Shown: positions 1 to 6,310 of the stretch, piece by piece | How the letters are laid out: the number at the start of each line of letters is the position of its first letter | Numbering within the stretch: position 1 is the first letter of the stretch | NCBI GenBank assembly: GCA_019057975.1 | Contig: JAHLWJ010000179.1 | Span: forward strand, 1 to 8,650 | Source: Promethearchaeota archaeon | GTDB taxonomy: Archaea > Asgardarchaeota > Lokiarchaeia > Sigynarchaeales > SOKP01 | Length of the DNA: 8,650 bases | Reading direction: 5' to 3' | Position numbers and translations under genes: made by a program | The notes under the pieces: generated by a model | The model's input: only the letters and a program-made list of their open reading frames with translations | Told to the model about the DNA's origin: nothing | The model's database searches: none

Positions 1-176
1 GATTGTATGAGACGTTTAGCCCCGAGAGATCTATGACTGTTGCAGATCTACTAAAAGAATTAAATTTAGAAGGAAAATACTTCGGAATATTAGTAGATGG
101 CAAGAAAGCGGACCCAGAGACTAAAGTTGACGCTAATAGTGAGGTCATAGTACTTCCACACATCGCTGGCGGTTAA
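1..176 (+). CDS. MoaD/ThiS/Urm1-like beta-grasp sulfur carrier or ubiquitin-like protein, C-terminal part
   Basis: The gene begins before the window; the last 57 codons are visible, with the first full codon at base 3. The visible part contains TVADLLKELNLEG, then ILVDGK, then EVIVLPHIAGG at the very end. This order (helix after TVxDLL, a VNGK-like strand, and a final VxxLPxxAGG) is typical of the MoaD/ThiS/SAMP/Urm1 beta-grasp family. In that family the terminal Gly-Gly is adenylated by an E1-like enzyme, then thiocarboxylated for sulfur transfer (molybdopterin, thiamine, tRNA thiolation) or conjugated to proteins. The sequence does not say which of these applies; MoaD-like is the simplest reading. 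The Gly-Gly is followed by three in-frame TAA codons. The next gene is on the opposite strand, so partners such as an E1-like enzyme would lie upstream, outside the window. The family call is fairly sure; the exact role is not. Confidence 0.8.
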   Translation, partial: LYETFSPERSMTVADLLKELNLEGKYFGILVDGKKADPETKVDANSEVIVLPHIAGG

Positions 177-190
177 TAATAAAGAAATAA

Positions 191-217
191 TTAGTTTTTT
201 TGATTTTCTCTTTTTTT
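191..217 (+). terminator. T-rich archaeal terminator after the MoaD-like gene
   Basis: Two runs of seven T (195-201 and 211-217) lie 18-40 bases after the stop codon, without a strong hairpin. Oligo-T tracts like this are the usual archaeal intrinsic termination signal. The gene on the other side converges on this spot, which fits a terminator position. Confidence 0.6.
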
Positions 218-241
218 ATAAATAGTGATCTCTTGGAGGAT

Positions 242-265
242 CTATTTTAGCTCAATTTTAAGTAG
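242..265. repeat. Direct repeat, copy 1: displaced copy of the RNase Z gene 3' end
   Basis: These 24 bases match 837-860, the last codons and stop of the RNase Z gene, in the same orientation with one mismatch (A at 260 against G at 855). Read on the minus strand this copy still spells LLKIELK and a stop. The matching frame has a TAA just before it, so it is a fragment and not part of a gene. The two copies flank the 105-residue membrane protein gene and its promoter, 595 bases apart. Confidence 0.8.
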
Positions 266-278
266 TTAAAAGAAATTC

Positions 279-596
279 TTAATACGGATCAGGCATTAAA
301 CCCGACATTATGTCCCGTGTAACATCAACTATTACTGCGTATCCAAAAATGAAGATTAAAATTGTACTTACTATATAAATAACTATAGCTGTAATTGATT
401 TCCATTTATGTTCTGTATCTTTATACCCAAGAATTCCTAATATTAACCCTAATAACCCAAAACCGCTTACTGCGAATGTACCCAGAATAGCTATTTTTGG
501 TAGTATTTCTAGGCTAGTTAATATTGATAATATAGGGCTTACTAAGCTTAAAAGAGCCAAAATAAGAGCTATATTCGCATATTTTGATTTTTCCAT
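279..596 (-). CDS. Small multi-pass membrane protein of unknown function (105 aa)
   Basis: I do not recognise a specific family. The protein has a short charged N-terminus (MEKSKY) and three probable membrane helices at about residues 7-27, 33-57 and 68-91. A charged loop near 59-67 (KDTEHKWK) and a short polar tail ending MPDPY complete it. Glycine-rich GLLGLILGILGYKD followed by a second helix resembles the general pattern of small DUF4190-like membrane proteins, but this is only a resemblance. ATG at 596 is the only good start; there is no Shine-Dalgarno site. TATA-like sequence lies at 651-660 and, more weakly, at 630-637 on the minus strand. The gene stands alone between RNase Z and the convergent MoaD-like gene, inside a segment flanked by a direct repeat of the RNase Z 3' end, so it may be an inserted or rearranged passenger. 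Confidence 0.6.
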   Translation of the reverse strand: MEKSKYANIALILALLSLVSPILSILTSLEILPKIAILGTFAVSGFGLLGLILGILGYKDTEHKWKSITAIVIYIVSTILIFIFGYAVIVDVTRDIMSGLMPDPY

Positions 597-605
597 TTAT
601 TTTCA

Positions 606-681
606 AATTAATTATGAATTAATTAAAGAAATATAAGTTACATTCGTATTTATATTTAAAATCGTCTATAGGAAATCTATA
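606..681 (-). promoter_or_regulatory. Probable promoter region of the small membrane protein gene, with an inverted repeat
   Basis: On the minus strand a TATA-like TTTAAATATA lies at 651-660, which would put the start of transcription near 625-630 and give a leader of about 30 bases. Immediately upstream of it is the inverted repeat CTATAG-GAAAT-CTATAG (665-681), where an activator or repressor might bind. A second dyad, AATTAATT-ATG-AATTAATT (606-624), lies near the expected start, but AT-rich dyads arise easily by chance. No experimental support is visible. Confidence 0.35.
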
Positions 682-784
682 GTAATACCACAATCATCCA
701 TTAAGGATTGAAAAAATATCCATGGGAAATCACTTAACAAAATTGCTACGAACTGGTGGGACTTTAGATAGAGGATCTTAACAT

Positions 785-823
785 AAAAAAAAATTTCTAT
801 TCTTCATTTTAAGTGTACTTAAA
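785..823 (-). terminator. Terminator of the RNase Z gene
   Basis: Downstream of the RNase Z stop, the minus strand has a short dyad TTTAAGT-AC-ACTTAAA (808-823) and then a run of nine T (785-793). The position 14 bases after the stop codon and the long T run make this a good archaeal terminator. Confidence 0.6.
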
Positions 824-836
824 TACCATCAATTAA

Positions 837-860
837 CTATTTTAGCTCAATTTTGAGTAG
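837..860. repeat. Direct repeat, copy 2: 3' end of the RNase Z gene
   Basis: This is the functional copy of the 24-base repeat whose displaced copy lies at 242-265. It encodes the last residues LLKIELK and the stop codon of RNase Z. The arrangement (intact gene end, passenger segment, second gene-end fragment) resembles the footprint of integration at a gene's 3' end, or a local duplication. Confidence 0.8.
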
Positions 861-1823
861 ATCTTTAGCTAAAATTGTATTAGGAAATATTTCTTTTGCT
901 TCTTCAAGCAGTTTCGACGCATCATCTTGATACCTAGATGATATATGTGTAAGGATTAATTGTTTTGCATTCATTTGTATAGCATCAAGTGCAGCATCAA
1001 TAGAAGTTGAATGCTTCTTTTCTTGGGCAGTTTCTGCTAACTTTTTGGCAAAAGTTGCTTCATGAACTAAAATATCAGAGTCTTTTCCTAGCTCAATTAT
1101 AGATTTGCCTGGTATTAAGTCTCCAGAATAGGTGATTTTTCTTCCTGGTTTTTTTGGCCCAATTATCCCTTCTTTTACAGGATCAATCTTTTTTCCTTGA
1201 TACTCAATAATTTCTCCTTCCTGTAATTTCTTCCAGAGATGACTTTCGGGAATCCCTAATGCTTTTGCCTTTTCGGGTTCAAATTTTCCAAAACGAGGTT
1301 TTTCAATGAATGCATAGGCATAAGTTATTACAGAATGTTCAACCAAGGTATATTTTATTGTATAATATTTGGAGTCATAAATTATGTTATCTTGAATCTT
1401 GATTTTATTCTTAGGCTCTTCAGAATCTAATCCTTCAAATTCAATCAATTCCTTAGTAAAATGATCTATTTCATATATCTTAATTGGATAATTAGCTTTT
1501 AGACCAAGGATTTTTCTATGAAGAAGTAGATAAAGAAAAAGATTCTTCGGTCCAAACATCACAATCGGGGCGGTTCTATCATTTAAGCTTAGTCGAAATA
1601 AAAATCCAGGCAATCCAATGATATGATCTCCATGAAAATGGGATATAAAAATCATTAAAGGTTTATTAAATTTTAATCCCGCTTCAGCAAATCGGCGTTG
1701 GAAGTCTTCACCACAATCAAATAAGAGAATTTTATTTCTATACCTAATTGCAATTGAAGATAAATTGCGTTCTCTAGTAGGAGTAGCTGCGGAACTTCCT
1801 AAAATATGCAATGTGAGTTCCAT
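837..1823 (-). CDS. rnz: Ribonuclease Z (tRNA 3'-processing endonuclease)
   Basis: This metallo-beta-lactamase-fold zinc enzyme cuts the 3' trailer from tRNA precursors, leaving the end on which CCA is built. All signature motifs are present in the 328 residues: FDCGED (35-40), SHFHGDH (61-67, zinc ligands H62, H64, D66, H67), VEHS with H163, YSGD with D235, HEATF (254-258), HST (271-273) and LTHISSRY with H293. Residues 177-204 (FGKFEPEKAKALGIPESHLW and beyond) match the exosite arm that grips the tRNA, although the usual GIPPGP reads GIPESH here. Length is in the normal range for the short archaeal and bacterial form. The ATG at 1823 starts right before MELTLHILGSSAATPT, the usual N-terminus. 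A TATA box at 1845-1852 suggests a leaderless transcript. The gene appears to be transcribed alone. The 3' end of the gene is partly duplicated at 242-265. Confidence 0.95.
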   Translation of the reverse strand: MELTLHILGSSAATPTRERNLSSIAIRYRNKILLFDCGEDFQRRFAEAGLKFNKPLMIFISHFHGDHIIGLPGFLFRLSLNDRTAPIVMFGPKNLFLYLLLHRKILGLKANYPIKIYEIDHFTKELIEFEGLDSEEPKNKIKIQDNIIYDSKYYTIKYTLVEHSVITYAYAFIEKPRFGKFEPEKAKALGIPESHLWKKLQEGEIIEYQGKKIDPVKEGIIGPKKPGRKITYSGDLIPGKSIIELGKDSDILVHEATFAKKLAETAQEKKHSTSIDAALDAIQMNAKQLILTHISSRYQDDASKLLEEAKEIFPNTILAKDLLKIELK

Positions 1824-1844
1824 AATTAGATTAACCTATTAAAA

Positions 1845-1852
1845 TATTTAAA
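1845..1852 (-). promoter_or_regulatory. TATA box of the RNase Z gene (leaderless)
   Basis: TTTAAATA on the minus strand is centred about 25-26 bases upstream of the ATG at 1823. This is the archaeal TATA-to-start distance, so the transcript should begin at or close to the start codon. No Shine-Dalgarno sequence precedes the ATG, which agrees with leaderless translation. Confidence 0.55.
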
Positions 1853-1868
1853 ATAACCTTCTCTTATT

Positions 1869-1922
1869 CAAAAATAACAAGAAAAATAGGCAATTTTCTG
1901 GTAACTAATCCGTAAAGATTAG
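1869..1922 (-). terminator. Terminator of the coiled-coil protein gene
   Basis: On the minus strand, ten bases after the stop codon, a hairpin CTAATC-TTTACG-GATTAG (1905-1922) is followed by T-rich sequence with two runs of five T (1882-1886 and 1870-1874). It separates the coiled-coil gene from the RNase Z promoter. Confidence 0.55.
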
Positions 1923-1931
1923 CAATAGTAC

Positions 1932-3224
1932 TTATTTTTTTCGTAATTGCGCGAGTTCCATTCTTTGTTCAGTATTCTGTATTTGTAAGTCATCAATAAT
2001 ACCTTTAAGTTCTCTCAATCTTAGTGTTAAATGAGGATTCTCTTGAGTTTGAGCTGGCGCTCGCATAGTATGGCTTTCTATTTGTTTTTGTAAGTCATTA
2101 AATTTTTGATCTCTTGTTTTTAATTGGTTTTCCAATTGTCTATATCTTTTTTTAATTTGCACTGCTTCGTTTTTTATTGTTTCAACTTCCCCATCTTTAG
2201 CCTCTAATTGTTTCTGTAGAAATATAGCCATCTCTCTTTGCAATTTTAATTTACTTTCAATTTCTTTTTGTGATTCACCTGTTTCTGATAAAGCTTCAGT
2301 TTTGGATTTCTTAATTTGTTCTTGAAGTGATTTTACTTCCAATTTTGATTTATTCAATTTATTCTGTAAATCATCTTTTAATGTAAGAATCATTTCTGAT
2401 GATGCCATGTCAGCTTGATCTGAATCTGTGGTAATTTTTCCTTTTTTCAAAGATTTTATTTCATTTTTCAATTTTTCAATTTGATCGTTTTTTTTATCTG
2501 GTTTTTTACTTTTTTTATTAAATTTTGAAAGCTTTTGTTTTAAATCAAGTATTTGTCTCTTAGATTTGTTTAATTGTTTTTGAAGATCTTCAATTAATTT
2601 TTTTGTTATTGAATCATTACTACCATTCTGGGAAACAGAACCCAATTCATTTATTTTCTGGTTTAATTCATTTATTTTCTGGTTTAATTCATTGATTTCT
2701 GATTTGTAAATTTCAATTGTATTATCTTTTTCATTTAATTTTTCTTCAAATTCTGCCGCATCTTTAAGTTGATATTCTAATTTTTTTATGATTGATTTCT
2801 GTTTGTTTACTTTATCCTGTAAATCTGCTACTAATGCATTTAATGGAGGTTTTTTCCTTAAATCTTCTACTCTAATAACAGATGTTTCTTTATATATATT
2901 CTTAAATTTTTCAAACTCTTGTTGGAGTTGAGTATAGTCTTTTCTTAATATGCCCATACTATTCTTTAGATCACGAATATATTTATCTTTCTCTTCAAGT
3001 TCATATGCAAATCTAGATTCTGCAGCTCGTATTTTTTTACTTTTGGATTTAGCTCCTTCTTCTAATTCTTTTATAGCTTCTAATTCCATAATTTTATCTT
3101 CGCGTTCTTCGATGGTATCTTCAAGTTGGTCGATTTCATTACTTGTTTTCTCTAATTTTATCTCTAATTCTCCGATTTTTTTTTCTAATTCTCTGATTTT
3201 ATCTTTTAATGCAGCTTCTGACAT
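1932..3224 (-). CDS. Long coiled-coil protein with recurring Asp-Leu-Gln modules (430 aa)
   Basis: No enzyme domain or known family is recognisable. The chain is almost wholly heptad-like, rich in Lys, Glu, Gln and Leu, with no cysteine, signal peptide or membrane helix, so it is probably a cytosolic rod or scaffold. Numbered from the ATG, a module of the form DLQ-xx-(L/V)NK-(S/Q)K-x5-L-x3-(L/I) occurs three times: 134-155, 213-234 and 285-306. Shorter DLQ repeats follow at 377-379 and 412-414. A heptad INELNQK is duplicated near 177-190, and low-complexity breaks (Ser/Asn/Gly and Lys-rich) separate the helical blocks. The ATG at 3224 is preferred; an in-frame TTG at 3233 would add three residues and is bounded by a stop. 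There is no Walker A or ABC motif, so it is not an SMC or Rad50 protein. It lies downstream of the ABC operon but is separated from it by a hairpin and its own TATA-like sequence. Confidence 0.75.
   Translation of the reverse strand: MSEAALKDKIRELEKKIGELEIKLEKTSNEIDQLEDTIEEREDKIMELEAIKELEEGAKSKSKKIRAAESRFAYELEEKDKYIRDLKNSMGILRKDYTQLQQEFEKFKNIYKETSVIRVEDLRKKPPLNALVADLQDKVNKQKSIIKKLEYQLKDAAEFEEKLNEKDNTIEIYKSEINELNQKINELNQKINELGSVSQNGSNDSITKKLIEDLQKQLNKSKRQILDLKQKLSKFNKKSKKPDKKNDQIEKLKNEIKSLKKGKITTDSDQADMASSEMILTLKDDLQNKLNKSKLEVKSLQEQIKKSKTEALSETGESQKEIESKLKLQREMAIFLQKQLEAKDGEVETIKNEAVQIKKRYRQLENQLKTRDQKFNDLQKQIESHTMRAPAQTQENPHLTLRLRELKGIIDDLQIQNTEQRMELAQLRKK
2644..2706. repeat. 21-base in-frame tandem repeat in the coiled-coil gene
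   Basis: Two identical 21-base units (2644-2664 and 2665-2685) are followed by a degraded third (2686-2706). Each unit encodes exactly one heptad, reading INELNQK on the minus strand. A perfect match at the DNA level indicates recent duplication by slippage that kept the coiled-coil register. Confidence 0.85.
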
Positions 3225-3248
3225 ATTGAACAATCATCTATTAATTAA

Positions 3249-3260
3249 TTTATTAATAAA
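3249..3260 (-). promoter_or_regulatory. Possible TATA box of the coiled-coil gene
   Basis: TTTATTAATAAA is centred about 30 bases upstream of the ATG at 3224 and could drive a leaderless or short-leader transcript. No Shine-Dalgarno sequence precedes the ATG. The surrounding sequence is very AT-rich, so the exact box is uncertain. Confidence 0.35.
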
Positions 3261-3276
3261 ATTATAGATTTTAAAA

Positions 3277-3317
3277 TTTAACTTATTATTTTTTAAAATA
3301 TATCATAATAAGTTAAA
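3277..3317 (-). terminator. 13-base perfect inverted repeat, probable terminator of the ABC transporter operon
   Basis: TTTAACTTATTAT (3277-3289) and its exact complement (3305-3317) flank a 15-base loop, only five bases after the permease stop codon. It lies between two genes of the same strand and would insulate the coiled-coil gene from the transporter operon. The run of T after the stem is short (four), so it could instead be a 3'-end stabilising hairpin or a protein-binding site upstream of the coiled-coil promoter. Confidence 0.5.
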
Positions 3318-3322
3318 AATCC

Positions 3323-5236
3323 TTAATATATTTCAAAATCCTTAATCGAAAACTTATTGATTTTTCTCATGATAGGGAATAAGCTTAGAAAATTAAAAGA
3401 AGTAAAAGTAACTAACAGAATAGCAAAAACAGTAAATGGAATGTATAATGGGGGTAAATATACGCGACCAAAGATAACACTTGAATTTAGAATCATACCT
3501 ATACTTAAACTTATTAAAAGTGAAGGAATGATAATAAAAGTAGATTCCAAGAAAAGAATTCTTTTTATTGCTTTGTTTCTAGAGCCCAAAGCTCTCATAA
3601 TTAAGAAATCTCTTGCTTTTTCCATTATTCCACTTTTTTGATAATTATAAAGGGATAAGATCCCAAGAATTGCCATAATAATCATTAAAAACATTGGGTA
3701 TAATGATAAATTTAATAAGAAATTCAGATTCTTTTTAAATACTCCATCCAGTTTCATATGAGCAAAGTCAGTTCCCAAATTCGATTCAATAAAGATATCT
3801 AAATCTGTTTTGATGTTGTTATACGACCCACTTTTCAATTTTAATAAAACAAGATTAATTGTCTGATTTGAGAACAATAATTTATTCTGAAAAGACTCTA
3901 AACTTATATAACCCGCATATCCATTATAAAAACTATCAATAATTACTCCAGTTATCTCAAATTCATGAGATTCAATGCCTATATTTTTGATTTTAAGATT
4001 TTGTATTAATGCTTTATCAAAATAATTATAAGCTAAACCATCCCCTACAATCATCTCATAATCAAGGGTAGAATAATTTCCTTCAATCTCAAAATTTTGG
4101 ATAATCTTACTCAGATTTACTCCAATAATAGGAATATTTACTGTCCTGTGTTTTCCATAAGTTATATAATCCCCATCAATAATAACAATTTTGCTCATTT
4201 CTTCTATATCACAGAAGTTTATTAATCTCTCATCAACTTTCTCGATATCGCCTACAGTTTCTTTAATGTTGCTCACATTGTTGATACTGAATAAGTATTT
4301 TGATTCTGTAAAATTAATATCTGTATGGTTAATAAAAATTCTTGGATTTGAGAACATCTCATACATAAGTGAATAATTTTGGATCACATCTTCATGACCG
4401 ATTATTACAATATTTTCACCTTGCGCCTTACGAATCCACTCCTCCGATGATGTTCTTAAAACGATTGTACCTAATCCAAGTGTGAATATTATTAAACAAA
4501 TTAATGAAAATACTATAATATATCTTTTAAACTCACCCTTTCTTCTTAAAGTATTAATTATTGATAATTTGATATTAATACCTAATGAAGAAAGCCATTT
4601 TGGGATAAACTTAATTTTTTTTGAAGCATCGTAATCATGAGGAATATCTTTAGAAAATGTTTTTATTATTTTTTCTTTCCCTATTCTTCTTAAGGCATAC
4701 CCTGATATAAAAAATATCCCAAAAATACAAGAAACAAATAGTATTGAAGTAAATATAACATCTATTTGAAACTCAATAGAAAAATAGAAAGAATTCATTA
4801 TTAAGCTAAATATCCCAAAGGAAAGAAGTCCACACATTATACCAAAGAAGAACCCAATGAAAAAAATGATATAAACCTCGAGAAGATAAAAACTATAAAG
4901 CTTACGGGGTAATGTACCTAAAGCTTTCATTATTCCAATATCCTTTTTTTTATTAATAATATGAGTTGTAGAAATCGCTACTACTATAAAAACAGCCAGT
5001 ATCATTAATAAAATCTGGATTATTGTAATGAACTGTTTATAAACAATACTAATACTCCCTGAGAAGAAAAATTCATTTGAGAAATCGGACTGAATAAATA
5101 CATTTAAACCCAAAGAAGATGTAAAGTAAATTAAGAATTCTGTTATGGCTACAACTAAAGTAATGACTATTAAATAAGGAATTGTTTGGTTCTTTTTACG
5201 ATATAAATCCTTTAGGGCAAAATCCAAAGATGACAT
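3323..5236 (-). CDS. ABC transporter permease, FtsX/MacB type with two FtsX modules (637 aa)
   Basis: This membrane subunit pairs with the ATPase encoded just upstream. Eight helices are predicted at about 20-42, 67-92, 119-148, 159-182, 237-261, 510-531, 563-585 and 596-620, giving two four-helix FtsX modules. Each module has the characteristic cytoplasmic coupling stretch after its second helix: KKKDIGIMKALGTLPRKLY (96-114) and KARDFLIMRALGSRNKAIK (540-558). The first module has only a short loop after helix 1, while the second carries a large outer domain (about 262-509) like the MacB core domain. Family members act as mechanotransmitters or extract lipids, lipoproteins or peptides from the membrane; the substrate here is unknown. 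The ATG at 5236 lies 18 bases after the ATPase stop, without a Shine-Dalgarno site and behind an A-rich spacer on the coding strand. There is no signal of truncation. Confidence 0.9.
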   Translation of the reverse strand: MSSLDFALKDLYRKKNQTIPYLIVITLVVAITEFLIYFTSSLGLNVFIQSDFSNEFFFSGSISIVYKQFITIIQILLMILAVFIVVAISTTHIINKKKDIGIMKALGTLPRKLYSFYLLEVYIIFFIGFFFGIMCGLLSFGIFSLIMNSFYFSIEFQIDVIFTSILFVSCIFGIFFISGYALRRIGKEKIIKTFSKDIPHDYDASKKIKFIPKWLSSLGINIKLSIINTLRRKGEFKRYIIVFSLICLIIFTLGLGTIVLRTSSEEWIRKAQGENIVIIGHEDVIQNYSLMYEMFSNPRIFINHTDINFTESKYLFSINNVSNIKETVGDIEKVDERLINFCDIEEMSKIVIIDGDYITYGKHRTVNIPIIGVNLSKIIQNFEIEGNYSTLDYEMIVGDGLAYNYFDKALIQNLKIKNIGIESHEFEITGVIIDSFYNGYAGYISLESFQNKLLFSNQTINLVLLKLKSGSYNNIKTDLDIFIESNLGTDFAHMKLDGVFKKNLNFLLNLSLYPMFLMIIMAILGILSLYNYQKSGIMEKARDFLIMRALGSRNKAIKRILFLESTFIIIPSLLISLSIGMILNSSVIFGRVYLPPLYIPFTVFAILLVTFTSFNFLSLFPIMRKINKFSIKDFEIY

Positions 5237-5254
5237 AACTTTAAATTTTTTTTT

Positions 5255-6013
5255 TTAATTTGGTTGTTGTTTATCTTCTACTATTTTCCCCTCATCAAAT
5301 GAAATTATTCGATCTGCTAATGCTATTAAGCCATCATCATGAGTAGCAATAATTATGGTTTTTTCGCTAGATTTTAATTCTTTAAAAAGATCTCTAATAA
5401 AGAGACTGGTCTTTTTATCCAGATTAGCAGTTGGTTCATCAGCTAAAATGATTGGAGGATTATTTGCCAACGCTCTAGCGATAGCAACTCTTTGTTGTTC
5501 ACCAGCAGATAACTGAAATGGCAAATGTTCTCTTCTATCACCTAATCTCATTTCTTTTAACAGTTTTACAGCATGACTTCTCTGTTCTTCAAATTTCATA
5601 CCAGAGAGATTCATAGGGAACATTATGTTTTCTTCTGCTGTAAGAGTACTGATTAGATTATAATTTTGAAATATAAATCCCGAATTTATTAATCGAAATA
5701 ACGCTAAAGATTCTTGATCCATATCAGAAATTTTGACTCCTTGGTTATAAATTGTTCCTGAATTAGGAGAATCCAAACCACCAATCAAATTTAATAATGT
5801 GGTCTTACCAGCACCACTCGGACCTTTAATAACAACAAATTCACCATCATTTACGTCTAATGATACATTATCAACTGCCTTTACAATAAAATCTCCAATT
5901 TCATAATTTTTAATAACATTTTTGCAAAAAATTAATATACCTTGTTCAGTAAGTTCCTTTGCCAAATTAATTTTATCTAATTCTTGATATTCTTCAATTG
6001 AATTTTCCTTCAT
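5255..6013 (-). CDS. ABC transporter ATP-binding protein, LolD/MacB/FtsE type (252 aa)
   Basis: This cytosolic ATPase powers the FtsX-type permease encoded next to it. All nucleotide-binding motifs are present: Walker A GPSGAGKTT (64-72), Q-loop Q116 in FIFQNYNL, signature LSAGEQQR (168-175, the LSAGE variant of LSGGQ), Walker B IILADEP (188-194, catalytic E193), D-loop ANLD (196-199) and switch histidine H225 in IIATHD. The pattern around DEPTANLD and the overall length are those of the LolD/MacB subgroup. About 28 residues precede the usual start of the fold and are charged and poorly conserved in look; no better internal start is obvious, so the ATG at 6013 is kept. It is the first gene of a two-gene operon. 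No Shine-Dalgarno site is seen, and no TATA box sits at leaderless distance, so a leader of about 100 bases or more is likely. Confidence 0.95.
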   Translation of the reverse strand: MKENSIEEYQELDKINLAKELTEQGILIFCKNVIKNYEIGDFIVKAVDNVSLDVNDGEFVVIKGPSGAGKTTLLNLIGGLDSPNSGTIYNQGVKISDMDQESLALFRLINSGFIFQNYNLISTLTAEENIMFPMNLSGMKFEEQRSHAVKLLKEMRLGDRREHLPFQLSAGEQQRVAIARALANNPPIILADEPTANLDKKTSLFIRDLFKELKSSEKTIIIATHDDGLIALADRIISFDEGKIVEDKQQPN

Positions 6014-6142
6014 TTTTAATTCATCGCTATTTTGTTCTACTCGTAAGCTTATTCACGAATCTGTTAATATTAATCTTGTTACTATTAGGTGTTTGATGAA
6101 AATGACGAATGTTTTAAAATTCTATGTAAAGAATTAATATTG

Positions 6143-6186
6143 TATTTTTATAATTTATGTTAGATTATAAAATAGATTTAAATATT
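6143..6186. promoter_or_regulatory. Possible divergent promoter elements
   Basis: ATTTAAATATT (6176-6186) is TATA-like on both strands. A second candidate, TTATAAAAATA on the minus strand (6143-6153), could serve the ABC operon with a leader of a little over 100 bases. In this AT-rich stretch neither can be singled out by eye. The remaining intergenic sequence down to 6014 holds no open reading frame longer than about 13 codons on the plus strand. Confidence 0.3.
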
Positions 6187-6310
6187 AAAGTGTCATATTA
6201 ATATTCTGAGGGAAGATTGAGAAATTAAAAAATATCCCCTATACATATGTGAATTCCACTAAATGTGAGGAAATTTCCTAATTAAAATGGTAACTAAAAA
6301 AATTTTGTTT

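Noticed and set aside
1932..3224. SMC, Rad50 or other ATPase-linked coiled coil
   Set aside because: No Walker A, signature or Walker B motif is present and the protein ends at both sides in coiled-coil sequence.
3225..3233. TTG start at 3233 for the coiled-coil protein
   Set aside because: It would add only three residues (MFN); ATG at 3224 is a stronger start codon, and neither has a Shine-Dalgarno site.
2950..3267. Plus-strand open frame of about 105 codons antisense to the coiled-coil gene
   Set aside because: It is a Ser/Phe/Leu-rich shadow of the heptad-coded minus-strand gene, with no promoter, ribosome-binding site or domain.
3357..3641. Plus-strand open frame antisense to the permease C-terminus (another at 4191-4376)
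   Set aside because: The opposite strand encodes conserved FtsX helices; the plus-strand peptides have no recognisable features or start signals.
6091..6210. C/D box small RNA suggested by TGATGA at 6094 and CTGA near 6206
   Set aside because: The spacing of over 100 bases is too long for an archaeal C/D RNA and no internal D' and C' boxes or closing stem are visible.
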